A stretch of 64,000 bases of DNA from Flavobacterium ardleyense (GCF_033547075.1 NZ_CP137891.1:2294001-2358000), one strand, 5' to 3'. Positions 52,968 through 62,449 are shown, counted from the first letter of the stretch. Notes: a model not told the origin generated them from the sequence alone. Translations and numbers: made by a program.

Positions 52968-53843
52968 ATGGATTTCGACAAAGCGTATGATCTAGTTACT
53001 AGCAAATTATCTATTTGGATTAAAGAATTTATTAAAATGTTACCAAATTTAATTTTGGCCGCAATTATTTTAGTTATTGGATTTTTTATTGCCAAATTTC
53101 TACGAGGATTTTCCAGAAAGATGATTTCGAAGATTTCCAACCATAAAACGCTAAATAATTTATTTGCCTCTATAATTTATATCACCTTTATTGGAATTAC
53201 AATTTTTGTTATTTTAAGTATTTTGCAGCTAGACAAAGCAGTTACCTCAATATTAGCGGGAGCGGGAATTATAGGACTGGCCCTAGCATTTGCTTTTCAA
53301 GACATTGCGGCCAATTTTATTTCAGGCATATTTATTTCCTTCAGACGCCCTATTAGCATTGGCGATATCGTGAAAATCGGCGATTATATGGGTAAGGTAA
53401 AAGAGATAAATTTGCGAGATACCATCATTCTTACTTTTCAAGGTCAGATGGTTATTATTCCTAATAAAAATGTTTTTCAGAATCCCATTGAGAATTATTC
53501 ATTATTAGGCAAGCGCCGTCTCGACCTAACTGTTGGCATCTCTTATGATGCTGATTTGGAAAATGTCGAGAAAATTACCTTAGACGCTGTAAAAGACATT
53601 ACCGGTTTATCAGATGATGCCATTACGATGGGCTACAAAGAATTTGCCGATAGTTCGATCAATTACGTAATTCGTTTGTGGATTCAAAACCCCGAGCAAG
53701 CGGAATATTGGAGAGTTCGGCACGCAGTAATTATTGCTATCAAAAAAGCCTATGATACCAACAATATATCGATACCATTTCCAATTAGAACTTTGGATTT
53801 TGCCGGTCAGCCAATCGAAACAAAAGTTTCCAATCAAGAATAA
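52968..53843 (+). CDS. Small-conductance mechanosensitive channel (MscS family)
   Basis: 291 residues, the length of classical MscS. Three membrane helices (about 20-45, 62-83, 88-115). The pore-lining helix is AVTSILAGAGIIGLALAFAFQDIAANFISGIFI, with the Gly/Ala spacing of MscS TM3. The beta domain follows: RRPISIGDIVKIGDYMGKVKEINLRDTIILTFQGQMVIIPN. The C-terminal alpha-beta domain ends NISIPFPIRTLDF. It should release solutes on osmotic downshock. Stand-alone gene. Confidence 0.9.
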   Translation: MDFDKAYDLVTSKLSIWIKEFIKMLPNLILAAIILVIGFFIAKFLRGFSRKMISKISNHKTLNNLFASIIYITFIGITIFVILSILQLDKAVTSILAGAGIIGLALAFAFQDIAANFISGIFISFRRPISIGDIVKIGDYMGKVKEINLRDTIILTFQGQMVIIPNKNVFQNPIENYSLLGKRRLDLTVGISYDADLENVEKITLDAVKDITGLSDDAITMGYKEFADSSINYVIRLWIQNPEQAEYWRVRHAVIIAIKKAYDTNNISIPFPIRTLDFAGQPIETKVSNQE

Positions 53844-53853
53844 TTTGTATTTT

Positions 53854-53970
53854 TAGGAGCAGAGGATTTGGTTTTCAGTTCACTATCTGTCCTGCTATCC
53901 GCTGTATCTTTGTGTTTTTTAAAAGAAAAAAAACACAAAGGATGCCGCTGCTATCAGGGCTATTTCTGAG
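53854..53970 (-). repeat. Structured dispersed element, copy 12
   Basis: GGAGC... with CTGCTATCCGCTGTATCTTTGTGTTTTTT and AAAAAACACAAAGGATGCCGC: the stem CTTTGTGTTTTTT/AAAAAACACAAAG has changed to another sequence but kept pairing. Closes CTATCAGGGC. Confidence 0.75.
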
Positions 53971-54440
53971 GGATTCGTTTTCATAAGTTATTCAACATCT
54001 TGTTATTTCGAACAAAGTTAGAGGTTAGATAATTAGCTATCGTCTATAACCGCAAGCTTATCATTTCGAACAGATAGTGAAATTTAACACTAAGTATGTA
54101 GAACACTGAACCGCCAACTTGTCATTTCGAGCAGAGCGAGAAATTAAATAGTAAGTCTACAGAACCCTACCGCAAACTTGTCATTTCGAGCATAGCGAGA
54201 AATCACATAATAAGACTAAAGCACCTCTTATAATTTATTAAGTAGATCGGAGTATACACAGGAATTAAAATGCAATTTTTCTCAATAGATTTCGCAAAAA
54301 AAAACATTTGAAAGATTTGTATTATGTGATTTCTCCTTCGTCGAAATGACAAGTTTGCGTGTGAAATGTTCGGAGAACTGATAGTAATTGAGCCATTATT
54401 ATTTTTAACACCTACGAAATCAATAGTACAAATACGCCCA

Positions 54441-54638
54441 AACTTGTCATTTCGAGCAGAGCGAGAAATCACATAATCTAGCTAAAGCATATTTCTAAAA
54501 TGGTTAGCATTTTCTATTTACTGAAATAACTTATTTAATTATCTTAATAATTATAATATATGATCAGATACTGACCAATATTTTGTGATTGGCTACGCAC
54601 GTTCGCAAAAGCTCCCGTCTCCCTAGCCGAAATGAAAA
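54441..54638. repeat. 198-bp unit of an imperfect direct duplication (first copy)
   Basis: This unit recurs at 54694-54891, 253 bases later, with about 10-15 changes. It begins with a plus TGTCATTTCGAGC motif and ends with a reverse one. It contains the long palindrome-like ATAATTATAATATATGATCAGAT. Confidence 0.8.
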
Positions 54639-54693
54639 ATTTGCGTGAAAACTATGCGAACAATTAATAGTAAGTCTACAGAACCCTACCGCC

Positions 54694-54891
54694 AACTTGT
54701 CATTTCGAGCAGAGCGAGAAATCACATAATCTAGCTATAGCATATTTCTAAAATGGTTAGCGTTTTCTATTTGCTGAAATAACTTATTTAATTATCGTAA
54801 TAATTATAATATATGATCAGATGCAGACCAATATTATGTAATTGACTACGCACGTTCGCAAAAACTCCGGTCTCCCTAGTCGAAATGAAAA
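54694..54891. repeat. 198-bp unit of an imperfect direct duplication (second copy)
   Basis: Second copy of the unit at 54441-54638. Changes are scattered single bases (e.g. GCTAAAGCAT to GCTATAGCAT, TTAGCATTTT to TTAGCGTTTT), so the duplication is old relative to the direct repeat at the window start. Confidence 0.8.
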
Positions 54892-55030
54892 GTAGACAAT
54901 AAAGCTGACGACACTTCCAAATATATTAGAATTGGTCAATTTTTCCCTTTTACCTTACGATATCCAAGTATTCATTTTTATCTTTTCAATTTTTTAGATT
55001 ATTTCACTTTTTCAATCTTTTGTATTTCTC

Positions 55031-55182
55031 CGCACGAAGGATGGCAGTGGCATCCTTTGCTGCCAAACGATAATTTCAATCTCAATTCCAATTTTCTGGC
55101 AGCAAAGATATAACGGACAGCCTGACCTGCGCCTCATCTTGCTTCAATGTTAAGACAAATTTTCTGGCGCAGGGCGTGCCCA
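55031..55182 (+). repeat. Structured dispersed element, copy 13 (long form)
   Basis: GCACGAAGGATGGCAGTGG, inner stem CTTTGCTGCCA/TGGCAGCAAAG (perfect 11 bp), ATATAACGGACAGCCTGACC, and closing GGCGCAGGGCGTGCCC. GCACG at the opening pairs with CGTGC at the close: a compensatory change from GCGCA/TGCGC. Confidence 0.85.
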
Positions 55183-55311
55183 AAAAATTAACGTAAATGT
55201 TATCCTAGAGATAAATCTTAAGTTTGCCTTCCTCTTATTTCATTTCGATTTTTTAAATTTCTCGAATCTTTCAATCTTTTAATTTTTCAATTTTTCAATC
55301 TTGCCACCTAT

Positions 55312-55355
55312 GTAACATTAGTTACCAACCAAGCTAATTATCGATAGTACTTTTG
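55312..55355 (+). promoter_or_regulatory. RND-operon promoter with GTAAC-N4-GTTAC palindrome
   Basis: TACTTTTG (55348-55355) fits the -7 form, 20 bases before the ATG at 55375. GTAAC (55312-55316) and GTTAC (55321-55325) with an ATTA spacer lie in the -33 region. A repressor of TetR or MarR type could bind there; no such gene is beside the operon. Confidence 0.5.
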
Positions 55356-55374
55356 TTGTCTAAATAATCTTACA

Positions 55375-56685
55375 ATGACAAATAAGCTATTACTTCTTTC
55401 GATTGCCTTGCTAAGTATGCAGCAAATCTTGAGTGCACAGACCGTCCAGCCGATTGCAAAGTCGGAGGTGATGAGCAGATTCGCCAAAAATGCATCTGTG
55501 AATATTGCAGTGCAGGAATTTAAGCAAGCAAAAGCTGAGTATCGTCAGACTAATGCGGTGTTTTTGCCAACAGTGACCGCAAGTCATACTGCTTTTTCTA
55601 CTACAAATCCTTTGATGGCTTTTGGATCTAAACTGAATCAGGAAATTTTGACTGCAAATGACTTCAATCCTGATTTACTGAATAATCCCCAACATATTGA
55701 AAACTTTGTAACCAAAATTGATGTGCAGCAACCAATCTTAAATTTTGATGGAATGCTGAAACGGAAAGCTGCAAAATCAAAATTGCAATCGATGGAATTG
55801 CAAAAACAGCGCACAGCCGAACATCTAACTCTTGATGTTGAGAAAGCCTATATGCAGCTGCAATTAGCTTACAAATTGCTAGATGTTTTGGATAAAGCGC
55901 AGAAAACTGCAAATGCAAATTTGAAATTGGCAGAAAATAGTTTTAAACAAGGATTTCTTCAAAAAGCAGATGTTTTAAACGTTCAGGTTCGTGTCGCGGA
56001 AGTAAATAATCAAATACAATCGGCCAAAAGTAATGTTCAAAATGCGTCTGATTATTTGGCTTTTTTGATGAATGATAGTCAAGATGATTTAGTGTATTTG
56101 CCAACGGACAGCTTGACAGTAAATAGCTTTCAAGGAAATTCTGAAGTAGCAATCAACGAAAACCGTTCGGACATTAAGGCAATGCAGTTGGCATCTACAG
56201 CTTTTGAATTTATGAACAAGGCTGATAAAATGTCTTTTTTGCCTCGTCTAAATGCTTTTGGGAGTTATGAATTGTACGACGACAAAATATTTACAGGAAG
56301 TGCAAACGGATATCTTTTTGGAGCACAATTAAGCTGGGATCTTTTTCAGGGTTCTAAAAGAATAGGGCAGTTGCAAAAAAGTTCGGCTGAATCTGAAAGA
56401 TCAAAACTTCAATATGATCAGTATGTTTCGCAAAGTAATTTGGAATTAAAACGTGCCAAACGAATGCTTACGGATGCTGAAAATAAATTGAATCTTACAA
56501 AATTATCAATAGAGCAATCTGGTGAATCTCTGCGATTGCGCTCAAACAGATACCGTGAAGGCTTAGAAAAAACCTCCGATTTATTGCTGTCTGAAACACA
56601 ATATGCACAAAAACAACTTGAATATTACCAGACAGTGTTTGAATACAATTACGCACTGGCATACTTACAATTTCTAACTAAATAA
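55375..56685 (+). CDS. TolC-family outer-membrane efflux protein
   Basis: 436 residues with signal peptide (LLLLSIALLSMQQILSAQ). Two long helical repeats with coiled-coil character (QKQRTAEHLTLDVEKAYMQLQLAYKLLDVLDKAQKTANANLKLAENSFKQGF and AKRMLTDAENKLNLTKLSIEQSGESLRLRSNRYREGL) and barrel strands such as FLPTVTASHTAFSTT and LPRLNAFGSYELYD match TolC/OprM. It forms the exit duct of the pump encoded next. Ten bases before the adaptor gene. Confidence 0.9.
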   Translation: MTNKLLLLSIALLSMQQILSAQTVQPIAKSEVMSRFAKNASVNIAVQEFKQAKAEYRQTNAVFLPTVTASHTAFSTTNPLMAFGSKLNQEILTANDFNPDLLNNPQHIENFVTKIDVQQPILNFDGMLKRKAAKSKLQSMELQKQRTAEHLTLDVEKAYMQLQLAYKLLDVLDKAQKTANANLKLAENSFKQGFLQKADVLNVQVRVAEVNNQIQSAKSNVQNASDYLAFLMNDSQDDLVYLPTDSLTVNSFQGNSEVAINENRSDIKAMQLASTAFEFMNKADKMSFLPRLNAFGSYELYDDKIFTGSANGYLFGAQLSWDLFQGSKRIGQLQKSSAESERSKLQYDQYVSQSNLELKRAKRMLTDAENKLNLTKLSIEQSGESLRLRSNRYREGLEKTSDLLLSETQYAQKQLEYYQTVFEYNYALAYLQFLTK

Positions 56686-56695
56686 TAATTACACG

Positions 56696-57802
56696 ATGAA
56701 AAAATACACCTATATAGTAGCGATTGCAGTTTCGGTTTTAGTCGCGTCTTGCGGCAAAGAGAAAGCGGAAGTTCAAGTAGACAATAGCCCGGCAGTAACT
56801 GTTCAAGTGAATAAAATAGCAGGAAGTGGAAACGGTCAGTTTCTATCCTTTAGCGGAAAAATCCAATCTGCAAATAGTGCTGATTTGAGCACAAGAATGA
56901 TGGGTTATGTTACAAAAGCATCTGTAAACGTTGGCGACAAGGTTCAGAAAGGACAGCTTCTAGTTTCAATCAATAATGCTGAATTGCAAGCTCGAAGCTC
57001 TCAAGTAAGCGCTGGAATTGCCGAAGCAAATGCTGCTTTTGTAAGTGCGCAGAAAAACTATAAGCGTTTTCAAAATCTATTTGCAGATAATAGCGCGACT
57101 CAAAAAGAGTTGGATGATGTAACTGCAAATTACGAAATGGCAAAAGCAAGATTAGAATCTGCAAAGCAAATGAAAAACGAAGTGAATTCTCAATTTGCTT
57201 ACACCAATATTACCGCGCCATTTGCGGGAGTAATTACCTCCAAAAACGTTGAAGCAGGCGATATGGCAAATCCTGGACAGACATTGATTTCGGTTGAAGC
57301 TCCGGGAGATTTTGAAGTGATGGCGACAGTACCGGAAACAGAAATTTCTGAAATTAAGAAAGGAGTGGAAGTAGATGTTTTTGTTCAAGCTCTAGGAAAA
57401 ACCTTAAGAGGCACAGTAAAAGAAATAAGCAGCTCTGCACGAAATAGCGGCGGACAATATCTGCTTAAAGTTTCTCTCGGCAAAACCGACGCGTCCATAT
57501 TATCGGGGATGTTTGCAACTGTTCAATTTCCTATCGAGAGAAGAAATACTACCGAAATGGTATTAATCCCCAAAACGGCAATAGTAACAAAAGGGCAGCT
57601 TTCTGGAGTTTATACCGTCAGCGAAAGCGGAACAGCAATATTGCGTTGGTTGAGATTAGGACGCACTTTTGGTGAAGATGTAGAAGTATTAAGCGGACTT
57701 TCTGCCGATGAATCGTATATCGTTTCGGCTGACGGAAAGCTTTACAACGGAGTAAAAATTACCGAACCTGGAACTTCTAGTCAAGAGAAAGGTGTCAAAT
57801 AA
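56696..57802 (+). CDS. RND efflux periplasmic adaptor (membrane fusion) lipoprotein
   Basis: 368 residues. Lipobox SVLVASCGKE (Cys 19). Barrel-sandwich: SADLSTRMMGYVTKASVNVGDKVQKGQLLVSINNAELQ and FAYTNITAPFAGVITSKNVEAGDMANPGQTLISVE. A helical hairpin of about 60 residues lies between (IAEANAAFVSAQKNYKRFQNLFADNSATQKELDDV). The beta-barrel and membrane-proximal domains follow. It bridges TolC and the RND pump. 77 bases before the pump gene. Confidence 0.9.
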   Translation: MKKYTYIVAIAVSVLVASCGKEKAEVQVDNSPAVTVQVNKIAGSGNGQFLSFSGKIQSANSADLSTRMMGYVTKASVNVGDKVQKGQLLVSINNAELQARSSQVSAGIAEANAAFVSAQKNYKRFQNLFADNSATQKELDDVTANYEMAKARLESAKQMKNEVNSQFAYTNITAPFAGVITSKNVEAGDMANPGQTLISVEAPGDFEVMATVPETEISEIKKGVEVDVFVQALGKTLRGTVKEISSSARNSGGQYLLKVSLGKTDASILSGMFATVQFPIERRNTTEMVLIPKTAIVTKGQLSGVYTVSESGTAILRWLRLGRTFGEDVEVLSGLSADESYIVSADGKLYNGVKITEPGTSSQEKGVK

Positions 57803-57879
57803 AATTCCTATTAAGGATTTAAAATAAGAAAATCTCAAACTAATACTTCCATTAAAAGAAGTTTAAATAGGAAAAAAAT

Positions 57880-60800
57880 ATGAAAGAAGGTATAGCAGGA
57901 AAAATTGCAAAAGTTTTTATGCAGTCTAAGCTCACAGTGCTTTTGATGATTGTATTTATGGTAGTTGGTGTCTACAGTTCATTTTTGATTCCTCGTGAAG
58001 AGGAGCCACAAATTGATGTGCCAATGGCGGATATCTTTATCGGGTATCCAGGTGCAACTCCAACAGAAGTTGAATCTAGAGTAATCAAGCCACTGGAAAA
58101 AATAATCTCCAACATCAAAGGTGTGGAATATGTTTATTCAACCTCTAGTAATGAGCAAGGAATGCTGATCGTACAATTTTACGTAGGTGAAGATATTGAG
58201 CGTTCCTTTGTAAAATTGCACACAGAGATCAATCGCCATATGGATCAGATGCCTCAAGGTATTACAATGCCTTTGATAAAAGCTCGTGCTATTGACGATG
58301 TGCCAATGCTGGGACTTACATTATGGAGTGAAAACTACGATGATTATCAGCTTGGGCGAATGGCTCAAGAGTTAGAAGCGGAAATCAAAAAAATTACTGA
58401 TGTTGCGGTTACCCATCAAATTGGTGGACGAAATCGTGAAATGCGGGTAATTTTAGATAAAGAAAAACTTTCGGCCAATGGATTGGATTTTCTGAGCGTT
58501 GCAGAGATGATTCGTGGAAGTAATACCCAATCACAATCAGGAACTTTTACTAAAAATGATACTGAATTTAGAGTAAATACTGCGAAGTTTTTAGAAACTA
58601 TATCTGATGTTGAAAATCTTGTAGTTGGTGTGAATCAGAATCAACCAGTTTATTTAAAACAAATAGCAAAAATTGTTGATGGACCTCAAATGCCTAAAAA
58701 TTATGTGAGTTTAGGGTTTGGAAAAGGAAGTGATAAGGAAGCTAGTTTTAATTCAGAATATCCTGCCGTTACAATTTCGGTAGCCAAAAGAAAAGGTGCT
58801 GATGCAATGCAAATTTCTGAAAAGATCTTGGCAAAAGTTGAGCACTTAAGAGCAGACTTAATTCCTGCAGATGTGCATGTAGAAGTAAGTAGAAACTATG
58901 GAGAAACAGCTTCAGAAAAAGTTTCTGAATTGCTTTGGCACTTGATAGGCTCTGTGATTGGAGTAACAATCGTGGTGATGCTAGCAATGGGTTGGCGTGG
59001 AGGTTTGGTAGTTTTTCTATCAGTTCCGGTGACGTTTGCTTTGACTTTACTCAGCTACTATATGTTAGATTATACCTTGAACCGAATTACATTATTCGCT
59101 TTGGTTTTTGTGACGGGAATTGTAGTTGACGATTCGATCATCATTGCCGAGAATATGCACCGACATTTCAAAATGAAGAAACTGCCTTTTAAAGAAGCAG
59201 CGCTTTATGCAATTAACGAAGTAGGAAATCCAACAATCTTAGCGACTCTTACGGTAATTGCATCCGTATTACCAATGGCTTTTGTTTCTGGTTTAATGGG
59301 GCCTTATATGGCGCCAATGCCAATCGGAGCTTCGATTGCGATGATTCTTTCTTTATTTGTAGCCTTGACTATTACACCTTATTTAGGATATATTTTCTTG
59401 ACTCATACTGATAAAAAAGATGGAGTTGAAAAGGTAGAAAAACCACTTGAAGAAACTTATTTATTTAAACTGTATTCGAAAGTTGAAACTCCATTATTGG
59501 AAAATAGTGGAAAGCGTTGGTTATTTTTAGGAGGAACATTCATCGTTCTACTATTGACAATGGTTCTTTTCTTCACTAAATCAGTTGCAGTAAAAATGCT
59601 TCCTTTTGATAATAAGAATGAATTTCAAGTGGTGATTGATATGCCGGAAGGTACAACCCTTGAGCGTACTGCGGTTGTAACACAAGAAATTTCACAGTTT
59701 TTAGCTGGAAGACCTGAAGTTGTGAATTATCAAAATTACATTGGAACATCTGCACCAATTACTTTTAACGGACTTGTGCGTCATTATGATCTTCGTGGCG
59801 GAAGTAATATGGCAGATATTCAAGTGAATCTGATTAACAAAAACAATAGAACTGAACAGAGTCACGATATTGCAAAATTGCTTAGACCAGAAATTCAGAA
59901 AATTGCAGCAAAATACAGCGCAAATGTGAAATTGGTTGAAGTTCCGCCTGGACCTCCAGTGCTTTCTACAATTGTAGCAGAGATTTATGGACCTGATTAT
60001 AATGAGCAAATTAAAATAGCTGATCAAGTTCAGAACATCTTGAGAAACACTGATGACGTAGTGGATGTGGATTGGATGGTAGAAGCAGATCAGAAAGAAT
60101 TTCAGTTCGAAATAAACAAAGAAAAAGCGATGCTTTACGGAGTTTCGCCACAGCAAATTGTTGCTACGATGAATATGGCTTTATCAAATAAGTCGATTAC
60201 AACTTTATCAGATGAGAATTCTGTAAAACAAGTTGGAATTATTCTATCGCTTGACGAAAAAGAAAAATCTACAGTTACGGATATTGCTCAATTAAAGATT
60301 AAATCGAATAGAGGTGCTATGCTTCCAATTTCGGACTTAGTTGTAATTAAAGAAACTATTGCAGCAAAAAGTATTTACCGTAAAAATCAAAAACGTGTTG
60401 TATTTGTTTTGGCGGATATGGCCGGAGATCTTGAAAGTCCTGCTTATGCAATTTTAGGAATGGACGAAAAACTGAAAGATGTGAAAGTTCCACAAGGTTA
60501 TGAATTGAACGAGATGTATTTAGGGCAGCCTGATCACGAAGATAATTATACCGTTAAATGGGATGGAGAATGGCAGATTACCTTGGAAGTTTTCCGCGAT
60601 TTGGGAATTGCTTTCTTGGGTGCGATTATTATGATTTACATTCTAATTGTAGGATGGTTTCAGAACTTTAAAGCGCCAATTGTAATGATGGTTGCAATTC
60701 CGCTTTCGCTAATCGGAATCATTTTAGGACACTGGATTATGGGAGCGTTTTTTACTGCAACATCATTTATCGGAATGATTGCATTAGCTGGAATTATGGT

Positions 60801-61098
60801 TCGGAATTCCGTGTTGCTGATTGACTTTATCAACTTGCGAACAGAGGAAGGAATTCTGCTTAAGCAAGCAGTTATTGAAGCAGGAGCAGTGCGAACAACT
60901 CCAATTTTGCTTACCGCAGGAACGGTAGTTATCGGAGCATTTGTAATTTTGTTTGACCCAATTTTTCAAGGTCTTGCCATCTCATTAATGGGTGGAACAA
61001 TTGTATCGACCGTACTAACTTTAATTGTGGTGCCTTTGGTATATTATATGATCGAAAGAAAAAAAGAGGATAAGAAAGATGATGAAGTAATAGAATAG
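57880..61098 (+). CDS. RND-family efflux permease (AcrB/HAE-like)
   Basis: 1072 residues, with about 12 membrane helices and two large periplasmic loops. IPREEEPQIDVPMADIFIGYPGATPTEVESRVIKPLEK is the RND opening. The proton-relay region has VFVTGIVVDDSIIIAENMHRHFKMKK (paired Asp in TM4), and the second half has TSFIGMIALAGIMVRNSVLLIDFIN. The sequence favours the broad-substrate HAE type; the metal-pump (CusA) motifs are not evident. Substrate unknown. The three proteins form a tripartite exporter. Confidence 0.9.
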   Translation: MKEGIAGKIAKVFMQSKLTVLLMIVFMVVGVYSSFLIPREEEPQIDVPMADIFIGYPGATPTEVESRVIKPLEKIISNIKGVEYVYSTSSNEQGMLIVQFYVGEDIERSFVKLHTEINRHMDQMPQGITMPLIKARAIDDVPMLGLTLWSENYDDYQLGRMAQELEAEIKKITDVAVTHQIGGRNREMRVILDKEKLSANGLDFLSVAEMIRGSNTQSQSGTFTKNDTEFRVNTAKFLETISDVENLVVGVNQNQPVYLKQIAKIVDGPQMPKNYVSLGFGKGSDKEASFNSEYPAVTISVAKRKGADAMQISEKILAKVEHLRADLIPADVHVEVSRNYGETASEKVSELLWHLIGSVIGVTIVVMLAMGWRGGLVVFLSVPVTFALTLLSYYMLDYTLNRITLFALVFVTGIVVDDSIIIAENMHRHFKMKKLPFKEAALYAINEVGNPTILATLTVIASVLPMAFVSGLMGPYMAPMPIGASIAMILSLFVALTITPYLGYIFLTHTDKKDGVEKVEKPLEETYLFKLYSKVETPLLENSGKRWLFLGGTFIVLLLTMVLFFTKSVAVKMLPFDNKNEFQVVIDMPEGTTLERTAVVTQEISQFLAGRPEVVNYQNYIGTSAPITFNGLVRHYDLRGGSNMADIQVNLINKNNRTEQSHDIAKLLRPEIQKIAAKYSANVKLVEVPPGPPVLSTIVAEIYGPDYNEQIKIADQVQNILRNTDDVVDVDWMVEADQKEFQFEINKEKAMLYGVSPQQIVATMNMALSNKSITTLSDENSVKQVGIILSLDEKEKSTVTDIAQLKIKSNRGAMLPISDLVVIKETIAAKSIYRKNQKRVVFVLADMAGDLESPAYAILGMDEKLKDVKVPQGYELNEMYLGQPDHEDNYTVKWDGEWQITLEVFRDLGIAFLGAIIMIYILIVGWFQNFKAPIVMMVAIPLSLIGIILGHWIMGAFFTATSFIGMIALAGIMVRNSVLLIDFINLRTEEGILLKQAVIEAGAVRTTPILLTAGTVVIGAFVILFDPIFQGLAISLMGGTIVSTVLTLIVVPLVYYMIERKKEDKKDDEVIE

Positions 61099-61155
61099 TT
61101 TAAATAGATTAATTAACTATAATTTAGAATAATAAACAACTTAAAAAATATAGAT

Positions 61156-61383
61156 ATGCTTAATAAAGTTTTCAGAATAATCGTTGGTAGTATGGTATTA
61201 TTAAGTGTTGTACTTACCGTGTATGTCGATGCCGCCTTTATGTGGTTAACGGTTTTTATTGGTGTAAATCTCCTTCAATCTGCTTTTACAAAATGGTGTT
61301 TGCTAGAAAGTATTTTGAAAAAAGTTGGCCTTCGTGATGAAGGAGAATCTTGTTGCGGCGTTCCCTCACCGGCAACCAAATAA
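61156..61383 (+). CDS. DUF2892 membrane protein
   Basis: 75 residues. Two helices (RIIVGSMVLLSVVLTVYVDAAFMWLTVFIGVNLLQSAFT) and a KWCLLESILKKVGL segment as in DUF2892/YgaP-like membrane domains; the soluble end has GESCCGVPS with paired Cys that could bind a metal or form a disulfide. 57 bases after the pump gene, ending at a strong terminator, so it is part of the efflux operon. Role unknown. Confidence 0.82.
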   Translation: MLNKVFRIIVGSMVLLSVVLTVYVDAAFMWLTVFIGVNLLQSAFTKWCLLESILKKVGLRDEGESCCGVPSPATK

Positions 61384-61403
61384 TTTTAAATAATTAGAAA
61401 TTT

Positions 61404-61437
61404 AAAACCCATAAAAGATAATTCTTTTATGGGTTTT
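61404..61437 (+). terminator. Terminator of the RND operon
   Basis: AAAACCCATAAAAGA pairs with TCTTTTATGGGTTTT, followed by TTGTTTTTGG. The 260 bases from here to 61696 show no gene or repeat family. Confidence 0.85.
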
Positions 61438-61696
61438 TGTTTTTGGTGTATTTACTAAATAATCTTATTTTAGAAGATTCAGAATGCGCATCAGGAACAA
61501 TTGTAAAAGCAAGTTCTATTCTATATTTGCCAAGCATTAATATCGAAAGACCCTTAAAATCTGAGTTGATTATTATATTTCAAACTTAGACAATTTCTCA
61601 AATCTGAAAGCAATTTTCCTAATATAATAATCAGCAATAAACTATCTCAATCCTTTAATTTAGATTATTTCGCTTTTTCCCTTTTTTAGATTTCCT

Positions 61697-62449
61697 CTAG
61701 CTTATCCAATTTTTAAAATCAGTCACTTTTTCTCTACTCACAATCACATCATCTGCTTTATAAGTTGGCAGAATTATTTTAAGACGGGAATTGCTGTAAA
61801 CCACAATTTCCTTTAAAGCATTCAAGGGAACAATAAACTTTCTGCTGATTCGGTAGAATTTCCTTGGATCTAATTCGGTTTCCAACACTTCAAGCGTGCA
61901 GTCAATCAGGTAATCACGATTGTCAAGGGTGTGAATATAAGTTCCTTTGTTTTCACTATAAAAGCATTCAATTTCATCGGAGTTTATAATTTTTAAATGT
62001 GCGCCAATTTTGACCGTAAAGCGAGTTTTAAAAACTTTCTCTTGGGTAGAAAACATACTTTTTATCTGCTCAAAATTTAGCGAAAGGGACTCTTTCTGCT
62101 CTAATCTAGTTTTGAATTTAGCTATGGCTACAGCCAATTCCTCTTCATCAATTGGTTTAAGTAAGTAATCTATACTGTTTAATTTAAAAGCTCTTAGCGC
62201 GTAAGATTCGTACGCGGTCGTAAAGATAATGGCACTTTTGATTTCGATTTTATCAAAAATTTCGAAAGACAATCCATCCGAAAGTTGAATATCTAAGAAG
62301 ATTAGATCAGGATGCGCATTATTGGAAAACCATTCTAATGCCTCTTCAACTGAATGTAGAAGTTTGGTTGTAAGATAACCCAACTGCTGAACTTTGCGTT
62401 GCAGAAGTCTTGCTGCGGGCTTCTCATCTTCGATAATTACAATTGTCAT
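61697..62449 (-). CDS. LytTR-type response regulator
   Basis: 250 residues. Receiver domain: acidic pair in IIEDEKPAARLL, phospho-acceptor Asp 53 (LIFLDIQLSDG), Thr 77/78 (IFTTAYES), Lys 98 (YLLKPID). LytTR DNA-binding domain at about 140-250: FTVKIGAHLKIINSDEIECFYSENKGTYIHTLDNRDYLIDCTLEVLETEL and FYRISRKFIVPLNALKEIVVY. It is paired with the kinase at the end of the window; two 2TM proteins lie between. Confidence 0.9.
   Translation of the reverse strand: MTIVIIEDEKPAARLLQRKVQQLGYLTTKLLHSVEEALEWFSNNAHPDLIFLDIQLSDGLSFEIFDKIEIKSAIIFTTAYESYALRAFKLNSIDYLLKPIDEEELAVAIAKFKTRLEQKESLSLNFEQIKSMFSTQEKVFKTRFTVKIGAHLKIINSDEIECFYSENKGTYIHTLDNRDYLIDCTLEVLETELDPRKFYRISRKFIVPLNALKEIVVYSNSRLKIILPTYKADDVIVSREKVTDFKNWIS

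Larger units (their letters stand above)
53990..54900. repeat. TGTCATTTCGAGC palindromic repeat block
   Basis: About eight copies of (C)TTGTCATTTCGAGCagaGCGAGAAATcaca occur, four to five in plus (about 54001, 54061, 54118, 54179, 54443, 54696) and reverse forms at 54328-54352 (TTATGTGATTTCTCC...CGAAATGACAAG), 54617-54640 and 54875-54892. Plus and reverse copies can fold on each other. The one ORF crossing this block (54203-54472) looks fortuitous. No gene is called here. Confidence 0.8.

Noticed and set aside
54203-54472. 89-codon minus-strand ORF
   Set aside because: It lies inside the TGTCATTTCGAGC repeat block and has repeat-derived, patternless sequence.
53990-54900. CRISPR array
   Set aside because: Repeat copies are irregularly spaced and in both orientations; spacers are not uniform and no cas genes are present.
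59701-60156. 151-codon ORF opposite the RND pump
   Set aside because: Antisense, Cys/Ile/Asn-rich, no family features.
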